From a virus: 20,384 nt of DNA. Under the pieces are notes generated by a model. The model saw only the letters and a list, made by a program, of their open reading frames with translations. It was not told the origin of the DNA and searched no databases. Positions 1 through 7,143 of this stretch are shown one piece after another. Within the stretch, counting starts at the first letter, position 1. Each line of letters opens with the position of its first letter. The stretch spans positions 1 to 20,384 of IMG/VR virus record IMGVR_UViG_3300014050_000176. One strand, 5' to 3'. The translations under genes and the position numbers were made by a program.

Positions 1-1
1 G

Positions 2-666
2 AATAAAGATAAATTATATTTTTTAAATATACATAAAAATGGTGGAAAGGTGGTTCATGACAAGATTATTAATAAAGTATTTAATTCTTTAAATGGCATA
101 CCAATTGAAACTCAAAATAAAGGATGGGCACCAGTAACAGATGGTACATATGTATTATCTGCATTTAGACATCCAGTTCTAAGAACAGTTAGCCACTACT
201 TTGATCATAAGAGTAAAGAAATCGCTAATTCTAATACTTCAATAAATGAATTTGCTATGTGGTTTGACAAAAATATAGATGCTTTATCTAATTATCAATT
301 AAAGAATATGTTTTATGATAAGCCTTCAGATAATAATTTTTTGATGGATGAAGATTTTAAATCTCTTAAGTTACCAGTAAAGATGTCTGAGATTAAAAGC
401 AGAATGAGAAGATTTGATGCTATTTTTAAAATTGATAATGTCAGGCGGGAAACTTTAATAGGCATATCAAATGATATTTTAAAATCATTAATAGGGATTT
501 AGTACCAGCAAATACATCAAAAATAGAATATAATCAAAATATACATTCAAGGGCCTTTTCTCTGGCTCTGCCAGCAGAAATTAAAAAAGAAATAGAGCTT
601 GTGAATGAGACCGAAATGAATATATATGAAACCAATTCATTTTTTCAGAAATTTGTGATACAATAA
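2..666 (+). CDS. Sulfotransferase-family protein, 5'-partial, with an apparent -1 frameshift
   Basis: The reading frame is open from the left edge (nt 2), so the start lies upstream. The visible N-terminus contains IHKNGGK (about nt 29-49), which fits the 5'-phosphosulfate-binding loop of sulfotransferases. FRHPVLRTVSHY (nt 164-199) fits the 3'-phosphate-binding motif with its conserved Arg and Ser. Such enzymes move sulfate from PAPS to a hydroxyl, usually on a glycan. The first frame stops at 500-502, giving 166 visible residues. The -1 frame then continues without a stop to 664-666 and encodes a family-like C-terminus ending in NETEMNIYE and a short aromatic tail. A -1 slip at T TTA AAA (478-484) would join the halves into at least 221 residues. 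Programmed recoding, a natural mutation and a sequencing indel cannot be separated here. A phage origin follows from the neighbours; the acceptor is unknown. Confidence 0.72.
478..484 (+). other. Candidate -1 slippery heptamer in the sulfotransferase gene
   Basis: In the incoming frame the codons read ATT TTA AAA TCA, so the heptamer is T TTA AAA, an exact X XXY YYZ site. The -1 frame entered here runs 60 residues to 666, whereas the zero frame ends 16 bases later. The join gives DILK-IINRDL with no unnatural residues between. I see no convincing stimulatory stem-loop or upstream Shine-Dalgarno, which weakens the programmed reading. Confidence 0.45.
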
Positions 667-700
667 GTAATCGCAATAACTACAATAGAAAAGGATAAAA

Positions 701-937
701 ATGACAATTAACTATAACGACCTTCTAACACCAGAGCAAAAGAGATCTATCGTCTCTCAAAGAATTTCACAGTTTGCTGCTGAGGCATATCAACATTCAC
801 TTAATAAAAAGTCATGTGAGAATATTGATGACCAGGCGGGTATTGAGGCTTCAGATAAAGCACTGGCTATTTTGGAATCAGCACTAGCCGTACATGAAGA
901 AGAGTTGAAGTCTTTGCCTGCACCAGCGGCAGAATAA
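701..937 (+). CDS. Small conserved phage protein, 78 aa, function unknown
   Basis: This is a short acidic protein beginning MTINYNDLLTPEQKRSIV. An AAGGA ribosome-binding site (691-695) stands five bases before the ATG. Residues 8-70 look almost wholly helical, with heptad-like hydrophobic spacing and many Glu, Ala and Gln residues, and the tail is Ala/Pro-rich. I see no catalytic or metal-binding motif. It lies 34 bases after the sulfotransferase and 20 bases before the tail fibre. Short helical proteins next to fibre genes can be fibre chaperones or small structural proteins, but that is position-based inference only. Confidence 0.75.
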   Translation: MTINYNDLLTPEQKRSIVSQRISQFAAEAYQHSLNKKSCENIDDQAGIEASDKALAILESALAVHEEELKSLPAPAAE

Positions 938-942
938 TATTC

Positions 943-957
943 TGATATAATAAAAGA
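943..957 (+). promoter_or_regulatory. Extended -10 promoter placed for a leaderless fibre transcript
   Basis: TGATATAAT (943-951) is an exact extended -10 element (TGn + TATAAT). With the hexamer at 946-951, the usual +1 falls at 958, which is the A of the fibre ATG. The gene has no Shine-Dalgarno, as expected for leaderless translation. No good -35 is visible at the normal spacing, which extended -10 promoters can tolerate. AT-rich DNA can produce such a match by chance. Confidence 0.45.
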
Positions 958-1854
958 ATGGCTACCAGTTATCCAACATCGCTTGATGCTCTTACAAACC
1001 CTACATCGTCTAATAAGCTAAATGATGCTGGAGTTTTACATGCTGATCAGCATGCCAATGCTAATGATGCTATTGAGGCACTCCAGGCTAAGGTTGGAGT
1101 AGATAGCTCTGCAGTCACAACATCTCTGGACTATAAGGTTAGGAATGTTCCAATTGGATCTGCAGTAACAGGATTAGGAACTGGAGTAGCAACATTTTTG
1201 ACTACTCCAACATCTGCAAATTTGCTTGCAGCAGTAACAGATGAAACTGGAACTGGTACTCTAGTATTTTCTACTAGCCCTGCAATTTCAACAAGCATCA
1301 CAACAGCATCAACCACATTCGCATTACTTAATACAGTTGCAACAACAATTACATTTGGCGGTGCAGCAACATCATTTACTGTAGGCGGAACTCCAACAAC
1401 TGCTCTAACTGCAAATATATTTACAAATGCTACTGCTACTGCTACCACAAAGACAATTAATTTAGGAACTGGCGGAGCTTCTGGATCTACAACGGCTATT
1501 TCCCTAGGTTCAGCAACGGCTGGAGCATTAGGTAATACAAAATTAAATACTGGATTTAGCATTGCTACACCTCCAGCAATTATTACTGGAACAACATATT
1601 CAGCAACAATTAATGATACTGCTTTAATTTTTAATACTACAGCATCATCTACATTAACATTACCAGCTGCTGCAACATATCCTGGAAAAACAGTTATGCT
1701 AAAACAGATTGCAGCATTTACAGTTATTTCTGCATCAGCAAATGTTGTACCTTTGGGATCAACAACAGCGGGAACTGCAATATTATCAGGAGCGGGAAAG
1801 TTTGCATATCTTGTTAGTGATGGTGCTAACTGGGTAACTATGATGGCAAACTAG
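958..1854 (+). CDS. Phage tail fibre protein, Thr/Ala/Gly-rich
   Basis: A 298-residue protein with three parts. Residues 1-50 (SYPTSLDALTNP, then HADQHANANDAIEALQAKVG) form a module that I recognise at the N-terminus of many phage fibre proteins and that probably joins the tail. Residues 60-200 are low-complexity Thr/Ala/Ser/Gly repeats such as TKTINLGTGGASGSTT, typical of beta-helical or fibrous shafts. Residues 205-298 form a beta-rich end (TLPAAATYPGKTVMLKQ, then VSDGANWVTMMAN) like the terminal domains of other fibres. The likely role is host contact at the virion surface. The start is the ATG 20 bases after the previous gene; no Shine-Dalgarno is seen, but a -10 element lies directly upstream. 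It could equally be a whisker or baseplate-associated fibre. Confidence 0.78.
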   Translation: MATSYPTSLDALTNPTSSNKLNDAGVLHADQHANANDAIEALQAKVGVDSSAVTTSLDYKVRNVPIGSAVTGLGTGVATFLTTPTSANLLAAVTDETGTGTLVFSTSPAISTSITTASTTFALLNTVATTITFGGAATSFTVGGTPTTALTANIFTNATATATTKTINLGTGGASGSTTAISLGSATAGALGNTKLNTGFSIATPPAIITGTTYSATINDTALIFNTTASSTLTLPAAATYPGKTVMLKQIAAFTVISASANVVPLGSTTAGTAILSGAGKFAYLVSDGANWVTMMAN

Positions 1855-1864
1855 TTGGTGAAAA

Positions 1865-3766
1865 ATGTCATACCAACTAAAAGTTCTTAAAGATTACCCA
1901 ATAGGATTCTGGACATTAGATGAACTATACTCAAGTTCATACTCTGCTCAAACATATAACGACTCTTCTCTTACATATAATCAAACTGTATTTTATAATT
2001 CAGGTGGAAGCCTAACACAATATCCAATTGATATTTCTGGTTGTGGTAATGACGGAGTATATAAAGGCAGTTTCCCTTTAAATGACTATCTTATGCCATT
2101 AGTATCTGGTGGAGAATATGGAACAAACATAACAAATATCGGTTGGATAGAACTACCAGTAACTAAAAATTATTATGGCTCAACAGTAAGTAACGGCCTT
2201 GCAAATAAATATACTTCAGATAATGATTTTACTCTTGAGATATGGGCATTTCCAAGAATAACAACATCAACACTTACACCAATATTTGCAGATATAACAA
2301 ATTCCATAGGTATTTTTTGGCAGAATGGAAATCTAATATTTAAGGTTCAAACTGAATCAATTGAGCATACAGTAACACAAAAGAATCAGGCCATGCATAT
2401 TGTTGCAGTTTATGGCTCTAATTCAATATCTCTTTATTTAAATGGAAGCATTGTTTCATCAAAGATTATATCTGGCTTTGCATTTACAAATTCTTCAACT
2501 CTATTTCAAATTGGTCCAACAACCAGTTCTTCAGATTCTATGGTTATTGATGCTCCAGCTATATATAGATACTCACTATCAATTGACCAAGTAAGAAACC
2601 ATTATCTAGCATCCTTTCCAATTCTTCCAATACAGGTGGTAACTCCAGATGCTGGAGAATTATTTGTCTTATCTGATTTAAATATAGCAAAAACATATAG
2701 TGTAATTTATTCTCAAGATAAAAAGTGGTCAGAGTTTTATGATGCAGACATGTATTATGATCAAAATGAAAATTCAATATCTGTTATATCTTCTGATACA
2801 GCAGTCTCTAAAGAAGTCGTCCTTGAAGATAAATTTACAATTCCGACTGGAATAGGGTTAGTTTCTTCAAAAGTTGATTGGTATGGTTCTGGCTGGAATG
2901 GAACCTATGGATTAAAGATAGAAACAAGCACTGATGGAGTAACCTATACTCAATGTGAAAATGGAAAAATGGTTCCTGGATATAAAATAGGCACTTCCTC
3001 ATTCGACACAACTGGTCAAGTATATGTAAGGATAACTCTTTCTACAAATGATGCAAGCAGGTACCTGCCAAAACTATATGCTATAAAATTTAGTTTTTAT
3101 ACAACAAAATTAATTTATGCAAAAAATGGGCCAAGCTATATTGAGCCGATTCAACCAGTGTCAACAAGTGGTGGTCTAGATGGATCCGTTTGGGATTATG
3201 ATCTAGGCACAATTGATTATCCAATTTTATCAAGAAATATAAAGACTGGACTAAGACCATCTCAGCCAGGATTTGCAGTAAATACATCCAGTAATATAAA
3301 AACTATTGAGATGATTTTTAGTCCAGTTTCTACAGCGGCTAACTATTTAGTTTATGTAGATGCCAATACATCTTATTCATGGAATGGGTCTGGAGTCATA
3401 TCAAAGGGATCTAATATTTCAGCGGTCTATGTGGACGGAATAGATAGAACATCTGCCACTAATATATCTGAATATTTAATATCTGGAGACGTATATCATA
3501 TAGTATTAGTTTTAACTAATTCAGTAACTACAAGAATATGGTTTAATGTTAAAGTTGCCTCAAATGTTTGGTCAGATGCTGGTCCATCTAATTCATATAA
3601 CTATTTAGCAATATATCAAACTGCATTTTCATCAAATAAAGCATTAGAACACTCAGATCAATATATTGGCAGACCTGCCACCACAGTCCTAGAACCAGCA
3701 ATCACCCTGACAGAATCATCAGTTAAAACATATAATAGAGACTGGGTTGTTGTTAAAAACGTATAA
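1865..3766 (+). CDS. Tail protein with LamG/concanavalin-like lectin domains
   Basis: A 633-residue protein that starts at an ATG ten bases after the fibre stop, behind a weak GGTG site (1857-1860). Residues 1-60 resemble the opening of LamG-type phage proteins (YPIGFWTLDE). Residues about 120-250 fit a LamG-like jelly-roll: NDFTLEIWAF, an internal VAVYGSNSISLYLNG strand pair, and the closing SIDQVRNHYLAS. Residues 300-415 form a second beta-rich unit with WYGSGWNGTYGLKIETSTDG. Residues about 480-605 (IKTIEMIFSP to YLAIYQTAF) resemble a divergent second LamG-like fold. LamG domains bind glycans or proteins, so a receptor-binding or minor tail role is likely. No hydrolase active site was recognised. 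It is the last gene before the 3767-3828 gap. Confidence 0.72.
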   Translation: MSYQLKVLKDYPIGFWTLDELYSSSYSAQTYNDSSLTYNQTVFYNSGGSLTQYPIDISGCGNDGVYKGSFPLNDYLMPLVSGGEYGTNITNIGWIELPVTKNYYGSTVSNGLANKYTSDNDFTLEIWAFPRITTSTLTPIFADITNSIGIFWQNGNLIFKVQTESIEHTVTQKNQAMHIVAVYGSNSISLYLNGSIVSSKIISGFAFTNSSTLFQIGPTTSSSDSMVIDAPAIYRYSLSIDQVRNHYLASFPILPIQVVTPDAGELFVLSDLNIAKTYSVIYSQDKKWSEFYDADMYYDQNENSISVISSDTAVSKEVVLEDKFTIPTGIGLVSSKVDWYGSGWNGTYGLKIETSTDGVTYTQCENGKMVPGYKIGTSSFDTTGQVYVRITLSTNDASRYLPKLYAIKFSFYTTKLIYAKNGPSYIEPIQPVSTSGGLDGSVWDYDLGTIDYPILSRNIKTGLRPSQPGFAVNTSSNIKTIEMIFSPVSTAANYLVYVDANTSYSWNGSGVISKGSNISAVYVDGIDRTSATNISEYLISGDVYHIVLVLTNSVTTRIWFNVKVASNVWSDAGPSNSYNYLAIYQTAFSSNKALEHSDQYIGRPATTVLEPAITLTESSVKTYNRDWVVVKNV

Positions 3767-3768
3767 TT

Positions 3769-3827
3769 TTGTCACATAGCTTGACAAGATATGGACTTTG
3801 ACGTAAAAGAATGGTAAAATAATAACC
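3769..3827 (+). promoter_or_regulatory. Promoter region before the portal operon
   Basis: This gap holds two readings. TGGACT (3792-3797), a 17-base spacer and TGG-TAAAAT (-10 at 3815-3820, with an extended TGn) would start RNA at about 3827, two bases before the next ATG. Alternatively, a perfect TTGACA (3781-3786) is 17 bases from TAAAAG (3804-3809), giving a start near 3816. An inverted repeat, TTGTCA (3769-3774) and TGACAA (3782-3787), overlaps the TTGACA. The downstream gene has no Shine-Dalgarno. Confidence 0.5.
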
Positions 3828-3828
3828 T

Positions 3829-4167
3829 ATGGATATTAACAGAGTTAATTCAAAAGTCTTAGACGAAGAGACCAGACTTGGCATATATGTTTGGGAAATG
3901 CCAGATGGTCGCTGGATTGGTGACGACGATGGAAATTTCCTTTCTATAACTGCCACAAAGGGCAACAAGTCTAGAATAGATGCCTTAGCAGATGTTGTAA
4001 GGTCTTATGGAATTGAAGAGGGTCAGCCAAAGTTTTTATCTGGACGACGCAAAATTGATGACGAAGAATTTGAATATCAGCACCAAAGATTAAAGTGGGG
4101 CTTGGTTCCAGATCCAATGGATATTGGAAGCTATAAAGATGAAATGAAAAAGATTAACGGGAGATAA
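3829..4167 (+). CDS. Conserved phage protein upstream of portal, 112 aa
   Basis: The protein contains GIYVWEMPDGRWIGDDDGN near residues 19-37, then a helical stretch (SRIDALADVVRSYGIEEG), then FLSGRRKIDDEEFEYQ and a closing LKWGLVPDPMDIGSYKDE. I recognise this pattern as a family often found beside the portal in actinobacterial phages, but I know no function for it. It is acidic, soluble-looking, and without transmembrane segments or catalytic signatures. The ATG follows an AT-rich promoter region without a Shine-Dalgarno. Its stop is two bases before the portal ATG, so the two are probably translationally coupled. A packaging or portal-assembly role would be inference. Confidence 0.78.
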   Translation: MDINRVNSKVLDEETRLGIYVWEMPDGRWIGDDDGNFLSITATKGNKSRIDALADVVRSYGIEEGQPKFLSGRRKIDDEEFEYQHQRLKWGLVPDPMDIGSYKDEMKKINGR

Positions 4168-4169
4168 TC

Positions 4170-5750
4170 ATGGAGTATATGGAAGAGAACAACTCAGAGC
4201 AAATCGAACTTTCTAATGTTGCGGATTGGATGAAATTTAATAGTCCAGTAGAGCAGACAACAGAAGACCCATTTAAAATGCAGGGTGAAGATTTAGCTAA
4301 AGTTTCTGGATTGGGAACAGCTTTCCGTAGAAAAATGAATCGTGAATTTACAAAAAGATTCCAGGGATTAGATGGCGCTAAAACACAACAGAATTTATTG
4401 CAGCAGGCTATTACTGGATATGCAATGTTCGATCTTGTGGAGCCCACATATAACTTAGATTATCTATCAAGAATTTATGAAATTTCTCCATACAACTATG
4501 CAGCAATTAATGCAAAGGTTTCTAATATTGTAGGACTCGGTTTTGATTTTGTTGAAACAAGAAAAACTAAAGATGCGTTCGATGGAATTAATAATGATGT
4601 TCAGTTGGAAAGAGCACGTAGAAAGCTAAATAGATTACGCCAAGACTTGATGGATTGGCTTGAGAATTGCAACGAAGAAGAAACCTTTAAAGAGACACTG
4701 ATTAAGTTTTATACAGATGTAGAGGCAACAGGAAACGGATACCTTGAAATCGGAAGAACAACTTCTGGCAAGATTGGGTATATCGGACACATCCCAGCTA
4801 AGACAATGAGAGTTCGTAGACTTCGTGATGGATTTATTCAATTGCTTTATGGTAAGGCTGTTTACTTCCGCAACTTTGGAGATCAAGAAACTCTTAACCC
4901 AATCGCTGGTCAAGAAGACCGCCCTAATGAAATTATTCATTATAAGAAATATACCCCTACAAATAATTATTATGGAATTCCAGATATTATTGCATCTCAA
5001 AATGCTATGGCTGGAAATGAATTTGCGGGCAAGTACAACCTAGATTATTTTGAGAATAAGGCTGTACCTCGTTATATTATTACAGTTAAGGGAGCTAAGC
5101 TTTCCCCAGAATCAGAAAGAAAGCTACTTGAGTTTTTCCAGGTTGGTCTAAGAGGAAAGAACCATAGATCACTTTATGTTCCACTTCCTGCAGATAGTCC
5201 AGATGCAAAGGTAGAATTTAAGATGGAGCCAATTGAGGCGGGTTCTCAAGAATCTTCATTTAATAAATATCGTCAAGCAAATAGAGACGAGATCCTTCTT
5301 GCTCATAGAGTTCCAATTAATAAAATTGGTGTCCCAGAAGGCGTATCTTTGGCAAATGCTAGAGATGCAGATAAGACATTTAAAGAGCAAGTTTGTCGTC
5401 CAGCACAGGATATTTTAGAGAAGAAATTAAATAAAATTATTGAAGAAATGACAGATGCATTAGCACTTAAATTTAATGAATTAACTTTAACTGATGAAGA
5501 TACTCAGTCTAAGATTGATGAGCGTTATTTAAGAATGCAGGTAATTACACCTAATGAGGTTAGAATTAGAATGGGTCTAAATCCTATTGATGGTGGGGAT
5601 GAACCAGTTCAATTAAAGCCACAACAGCAGGCAGAAGCCAGAGCACAAGCTGGACAAACTAGAAACAGAGATGCAGAAAGATCTGCAAATTCACCAGATG
5701 TTTCTGGAGAGGGCAGAAATGCCCAGGGTGATGGCAGACAAGTTGAGTAA
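4170..5750 (+). CDS. Portal protein (HK97/PBSX-type family)
   Basis: A 526-residue protein that would form the dodecameric portal ring at one capsid vertex, through which DNA is packaged and ejected. Supporting features in order are the helical lead LSRIYEISPYNYAAINAKV near residue 100, IGYIGHIPAKTMRVRR and then NEIIHYKKYTPTNNYYGIPD (wing/stem region), ENKAVPRYIITVKG near 295, QESSFNKYRQANRDEILLAHRVPINKIG near 358-385 (clip/crown-proximal part of the family), and ITPNEVRIRMGLNPIDGGD near 465. The last 50 residues are polar and Gln/Arg/Asp-rich, probably disordered. The start is the ATG six bases after GGGAG (4159-4163); a second in-frame ATG at codon 4 is less well spaced. Length and position just before the protease fit the family. 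No terminase is seen upstream in this window. Confidence 0.93.
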   Translation: MEYMEENNSEQIELSNVADWMKFNSPVEQTTEDPFKMQGEDLAKVSGLGTAFRRKMNREFTKRFQGLDGAKTQQNLLQQAITGYAMFDLVEPTYNLDYLSRIYEISPYNYAAINAKVSNIVGLGFDFVETRKTKDAFDGINNDVQLERARRKLNRLRQDLMDWLENCNEEETFKETLIKFYTDVEATGNGYLEIGRTTSGKIGYIGHIPAKTMRVRRLRDGFIQLLYGKAVYFRNFGDQETLNPIAGQEDRPNEIIHYKKYTPTNNYYGIPDIIASQNAMAGNEFAGKYNLDYFENKAVPRYIITVKGAKLSPESERKLLEFFQVGLRGKNHRSLYVPLPADSPDAKVEFKMEPIEAGSQESSFNKYRQANRDEILLAHRVPINKIGVPEGVSLANARDADKTFKEQVCRPAQDILEKKLNKIIEEMTDALALKFNELTLTDEDTQSKIDERYLRMQVITPNEVRIRMGLNPIDGGDEPVQLKPQQQAEARAQAGQTRNRDAERSANSPDVSGEGRNAQGDGRQVE

Positions 5751-5761
5751 GGCTACTCAAC
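5742..5761 (+). terminator. Hairpin spanning the portal stop codon
   Basis: GTTGAGTA (5742-5749) and TACTCAAC (5754-5761) form a perfect 8-bp stem with an AGGC loop, and the portal TAA lies in it. Only a broken T-rich run follows (TTATTTGCCTTTT, 5764-5776), so it is at best a weak terminator. An RNA-processing or transcript-end-stabilising role is also possible. Confidence 0.45.
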
Positions 5762-5767
5762 CATTAT

Positions 5768-5803
5768 TTGCCTTTTGATTATAACACGTATAAAATAAAG
5801 CAT
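5768..5803 (+). promoter_or_regulatory. Promoter-like sequence before the protease gene
   Basis: TTGCCT (5768-5773), a 17-base spacer and TAAAAT (5791-5796) would start RNA at about 5803, one base before the protease ATG at 5804. An overlapping TATAAA lies at 5789-5794. There is no Shine-Dalgarno before 5804. The layout matches that seen before the gene at 3829. Confidence 0.38.
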
Positions 5804-7126
5804 ATGAATATTGAAAAATCTTATTGGTCTTCAAATGGCGACAATATCACATTGTCTGTGCCATTCACAAAAGTTAACCGTGAAAAGCGCACAGTATCTG
5901 GTTTTGCTACATTAGACAATATTGATCAAACAGGCGATGTTGTAACAGCAGAAGCAAGTATGAAAGCTTTTGAAAATTTCCGTGGTAATCTTCGTGAAAT
6001 GCATCAGCCACTTGCAGTTGGCAAGGTAGTATCATTTAAGCCAGAAACATTTTTCGATCCAATTTCAAAATCATTTTATAATGGCGTTTATGTAGATGCC
6101 TATATCTCTAAGGGTGCACAAGACACATGGGAGAAAGTTCTTGACGGAACATTACAAGGTTTTTCAATAGGCGGAAAAATTATTTCATCAGATAACGAAA
6201 TGAATAAAGCAACAGGTAAGTCAGTAAGATTTATTAAAGACTATGCATTGCTAGAACTTTCAATTGTAGATTCACCAGCAAATGAACTTTGCAACATTTT
6301 GTCAATTCAGAAAATGAACGGACAACTTGTATTCAAGGGTATGGCTGCAGATGTTGTTACAGAAAATATTTTTTATTGCGAAGATAGCGATTCAGTATTT
6401 ATGTCAACAGAAGCAGTATTCAATTCTCCAGTAACTGGAAAGCAAGCTACCTTGATTGGTTGGGTTGAAACTAACGATGTTAACAAAGCGAAAGAAATAG
6501 ATAATATTCTTGATTCATTTAAGAAGTCAAGATTTCCGTTGCCTGATACACAAACAATTGCAAAACAGGCAAACGCAGAAGGAGGTAATGAAGTGTCAGA
6601 AAACACAGAAAACGTAGCAGTTGAAGAAACACCTGCTGTCGTAGAAGAAGCAGCACCTGCGGAAGCAGCACCTGCTGAAGAAGCAGCACCTGCACCAGAT
6701 GCAGCACCAGCTGAAGACGCTTCTGCCGAAACTCTGGAAAAAGCAGCCGACGTATCAGAAGTTGAGGTTGATGAACCTGATTTTGCAAAGATGCTAGGCG
6801 ATCTAAAAGGCTTTTTTTCAGAAACACTGAATAAGGCATCTGAAGCAAATGCTGTACAGGTTTCAACAATCAAAGATACTGTTGAGACATTTAGCAAGAG
6901 CGTCGATGGAAGAATTTCAGAGTTGGCAGAACAATACTCAGTCTTATCAAAGGCTGTAGAAGATATCAAGAACACGATTGATGGCGTAGAAAAGCGTGTC
7001 GATGCAGTAGAATCAGAGACTGCAATTAAGAAGTCCTCAGACCTTGGCGGGTCTCAGGAAGTAACAATCAAAAAATCAAAGTGGAACGGTTCTTTCCTCG
7101 GTTCCGTAACAGAATTAATTAAATAA
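5804..7126 (+). CDS. Capsid maturation protease fused to a scaffold domain (XkdF/S78-like)
   Basis: The protein has 440 residues from the ATG at 5804. An in-frame TTG at 5768 would add 12 residues, but it has no ribosome-binding site and lies in promoter-like sequence. Residues 1-165 fit the HK97-type prohead protease fold: TVSGFATLDNIDQTGDVV, REMHQP with likely catalytic His67, GFSIGG with likely Ser121, and LLELSIVDSPAN with Glu151 as a possible third member. Residues 185-250 (ATLIGWVETNDVNKAKEI and flanks) resemble the region after the protease in XkdF-like proteins. Residues 264-315 are an acidic Ala/Pro/Glu repeat linker, and 320-440 are a coiled-coil, scaffold-like tail ending in a basic segment (KKSKWNGSFLGS). 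The enzyme would cleave scaffold and capsid precursors during head maturation. It sits between portal and capsid, as usual. Confidence 0.88.
   Translation: MNIEKSYWSSNGDNITLSVPFTKVNREKRTVSGFATLDNIDQTGDVVTAEASMKAFENFRGNLREMHQPLAVGKVVSFKPETFFDPISKSFYNGVYVDAYISKGAQDTWEKVLDGTLQGFSIGGKIISSDNEMNKATGKSVRFIKDYALLELSIVDSPANELCNILSIQKMNGQLVFKGMAADVVTENIFYCEDSDSVFMSTEAVFNSPVTGKQATLIGWVETNDVNKAKEIDNILDSFKKSRFPLPDTQTIAKQANAEGGNEVSENTENVAVEETPAVVEEAAPAEAAPAEEAAPAPDAAPAEDASAETLEKAADVSEVEVDEPDFAKMLGDLKGFFSETLNKASEANAVQVSTIKDTVETFSKSVDGRISELAEQYSVLSKAVEDIKNTIDGVEKRVDAVESETAIKKSSDLGGSQEVTIKKSKWNGSFLGSVTELIK
6593..7126 (+). CDS. Possible nested scaffold protein from an internal GTG start
   Basis: Inside the protease gene and in the same frame, GGAGGT (6581-6586, within AGAAGGAGGT) stands six bases before GTG (6593). 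This is one of the strongest Shine-Dalgarno sequences in the window. Initiation here would give 177 residues, equal to residues 264-440 of the long protein: an acidic Ala/Pro/Glu-rich start, helical coiled-coil segments, and a basic C-terminus that could bind capsid protein. The start falls just where the protease part ends. Lambda C/Nu3 is the classic case of a scaffold made by in-frame internal initiation in a protease gene. This would be the same arrangement, but the site could also be a chance Glu-Gly-Gly-coding match. Confidence 0.55.
   Translation: MSENTENVAVEETPAVVEEAAPAEAAPAEEAAPAPDAAPAEDASAETLEKAADVSEVEVDEPDFAKMLGDLKGFFSETLNKASEANAVQVSTIKDTVETFSKSVDGRISELAEQYSVLSKAVEDIKNTIDGVEKRVDAVESETAIKKSSDLGGSQEVTIKKSKWNGSFLGSVTELIK
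6647..6693 (+). repeat. Three direct repeats encoding an Ala/Pro/Glu linker
   Basis: GAAGCAGCACCTGC occurs exactly at 6647-6660, 6662-6675 and 6680-6693, with degenerate copies to about 6715. It encodes EAAPAE-type units joining the protease and scaffold halves. Length probably varies between relatives by slippage or unequal exchange. Confidence 0.8.
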
Positions 7127-7143
7127 GGTAGGTGAAATATAAT

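Noticed and set aside
1131-1562. 143-codon open frame on the minus strand
   Set aside because: It mirrors the Thr/Ala-rich fibre gene, where repetitive codons suppress antisense stops. It has no ribosome-binding site and a low-complexity product.
5711-5724. GGGCA-GAAA-TGCCC hairpin inside the portal gene
   Set aside because: It is a short 5-bp stem in coding sequence without a U-run, and is probably incidental.
5768-5803. TTG as the protease start
   Set aside because: It has no Shine-Dalgarno, it overlaps promoter-like sequence, and homologous-looking protein begins after the ATG at 5804.
6373-6975. 200-codon minus-strand open frame in the protease gene
   Set aside because: It is a shadow of the Ala/Glu/Ser-rich linker and scaffold, with a Ser/Ala-rich product and no start signal.
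7132-7143. GTG as the capsid start
   Set aside because: Spacing to the purine-rich site is poorer than for ATG 7144, and it adds only four atypical residues.
7138-7143. TATAAT just before the capsid ATG
   Set aside because: A start would fall inside the gene, past the ATG and its ribosome-binding site, so it is not useful as a promoter.
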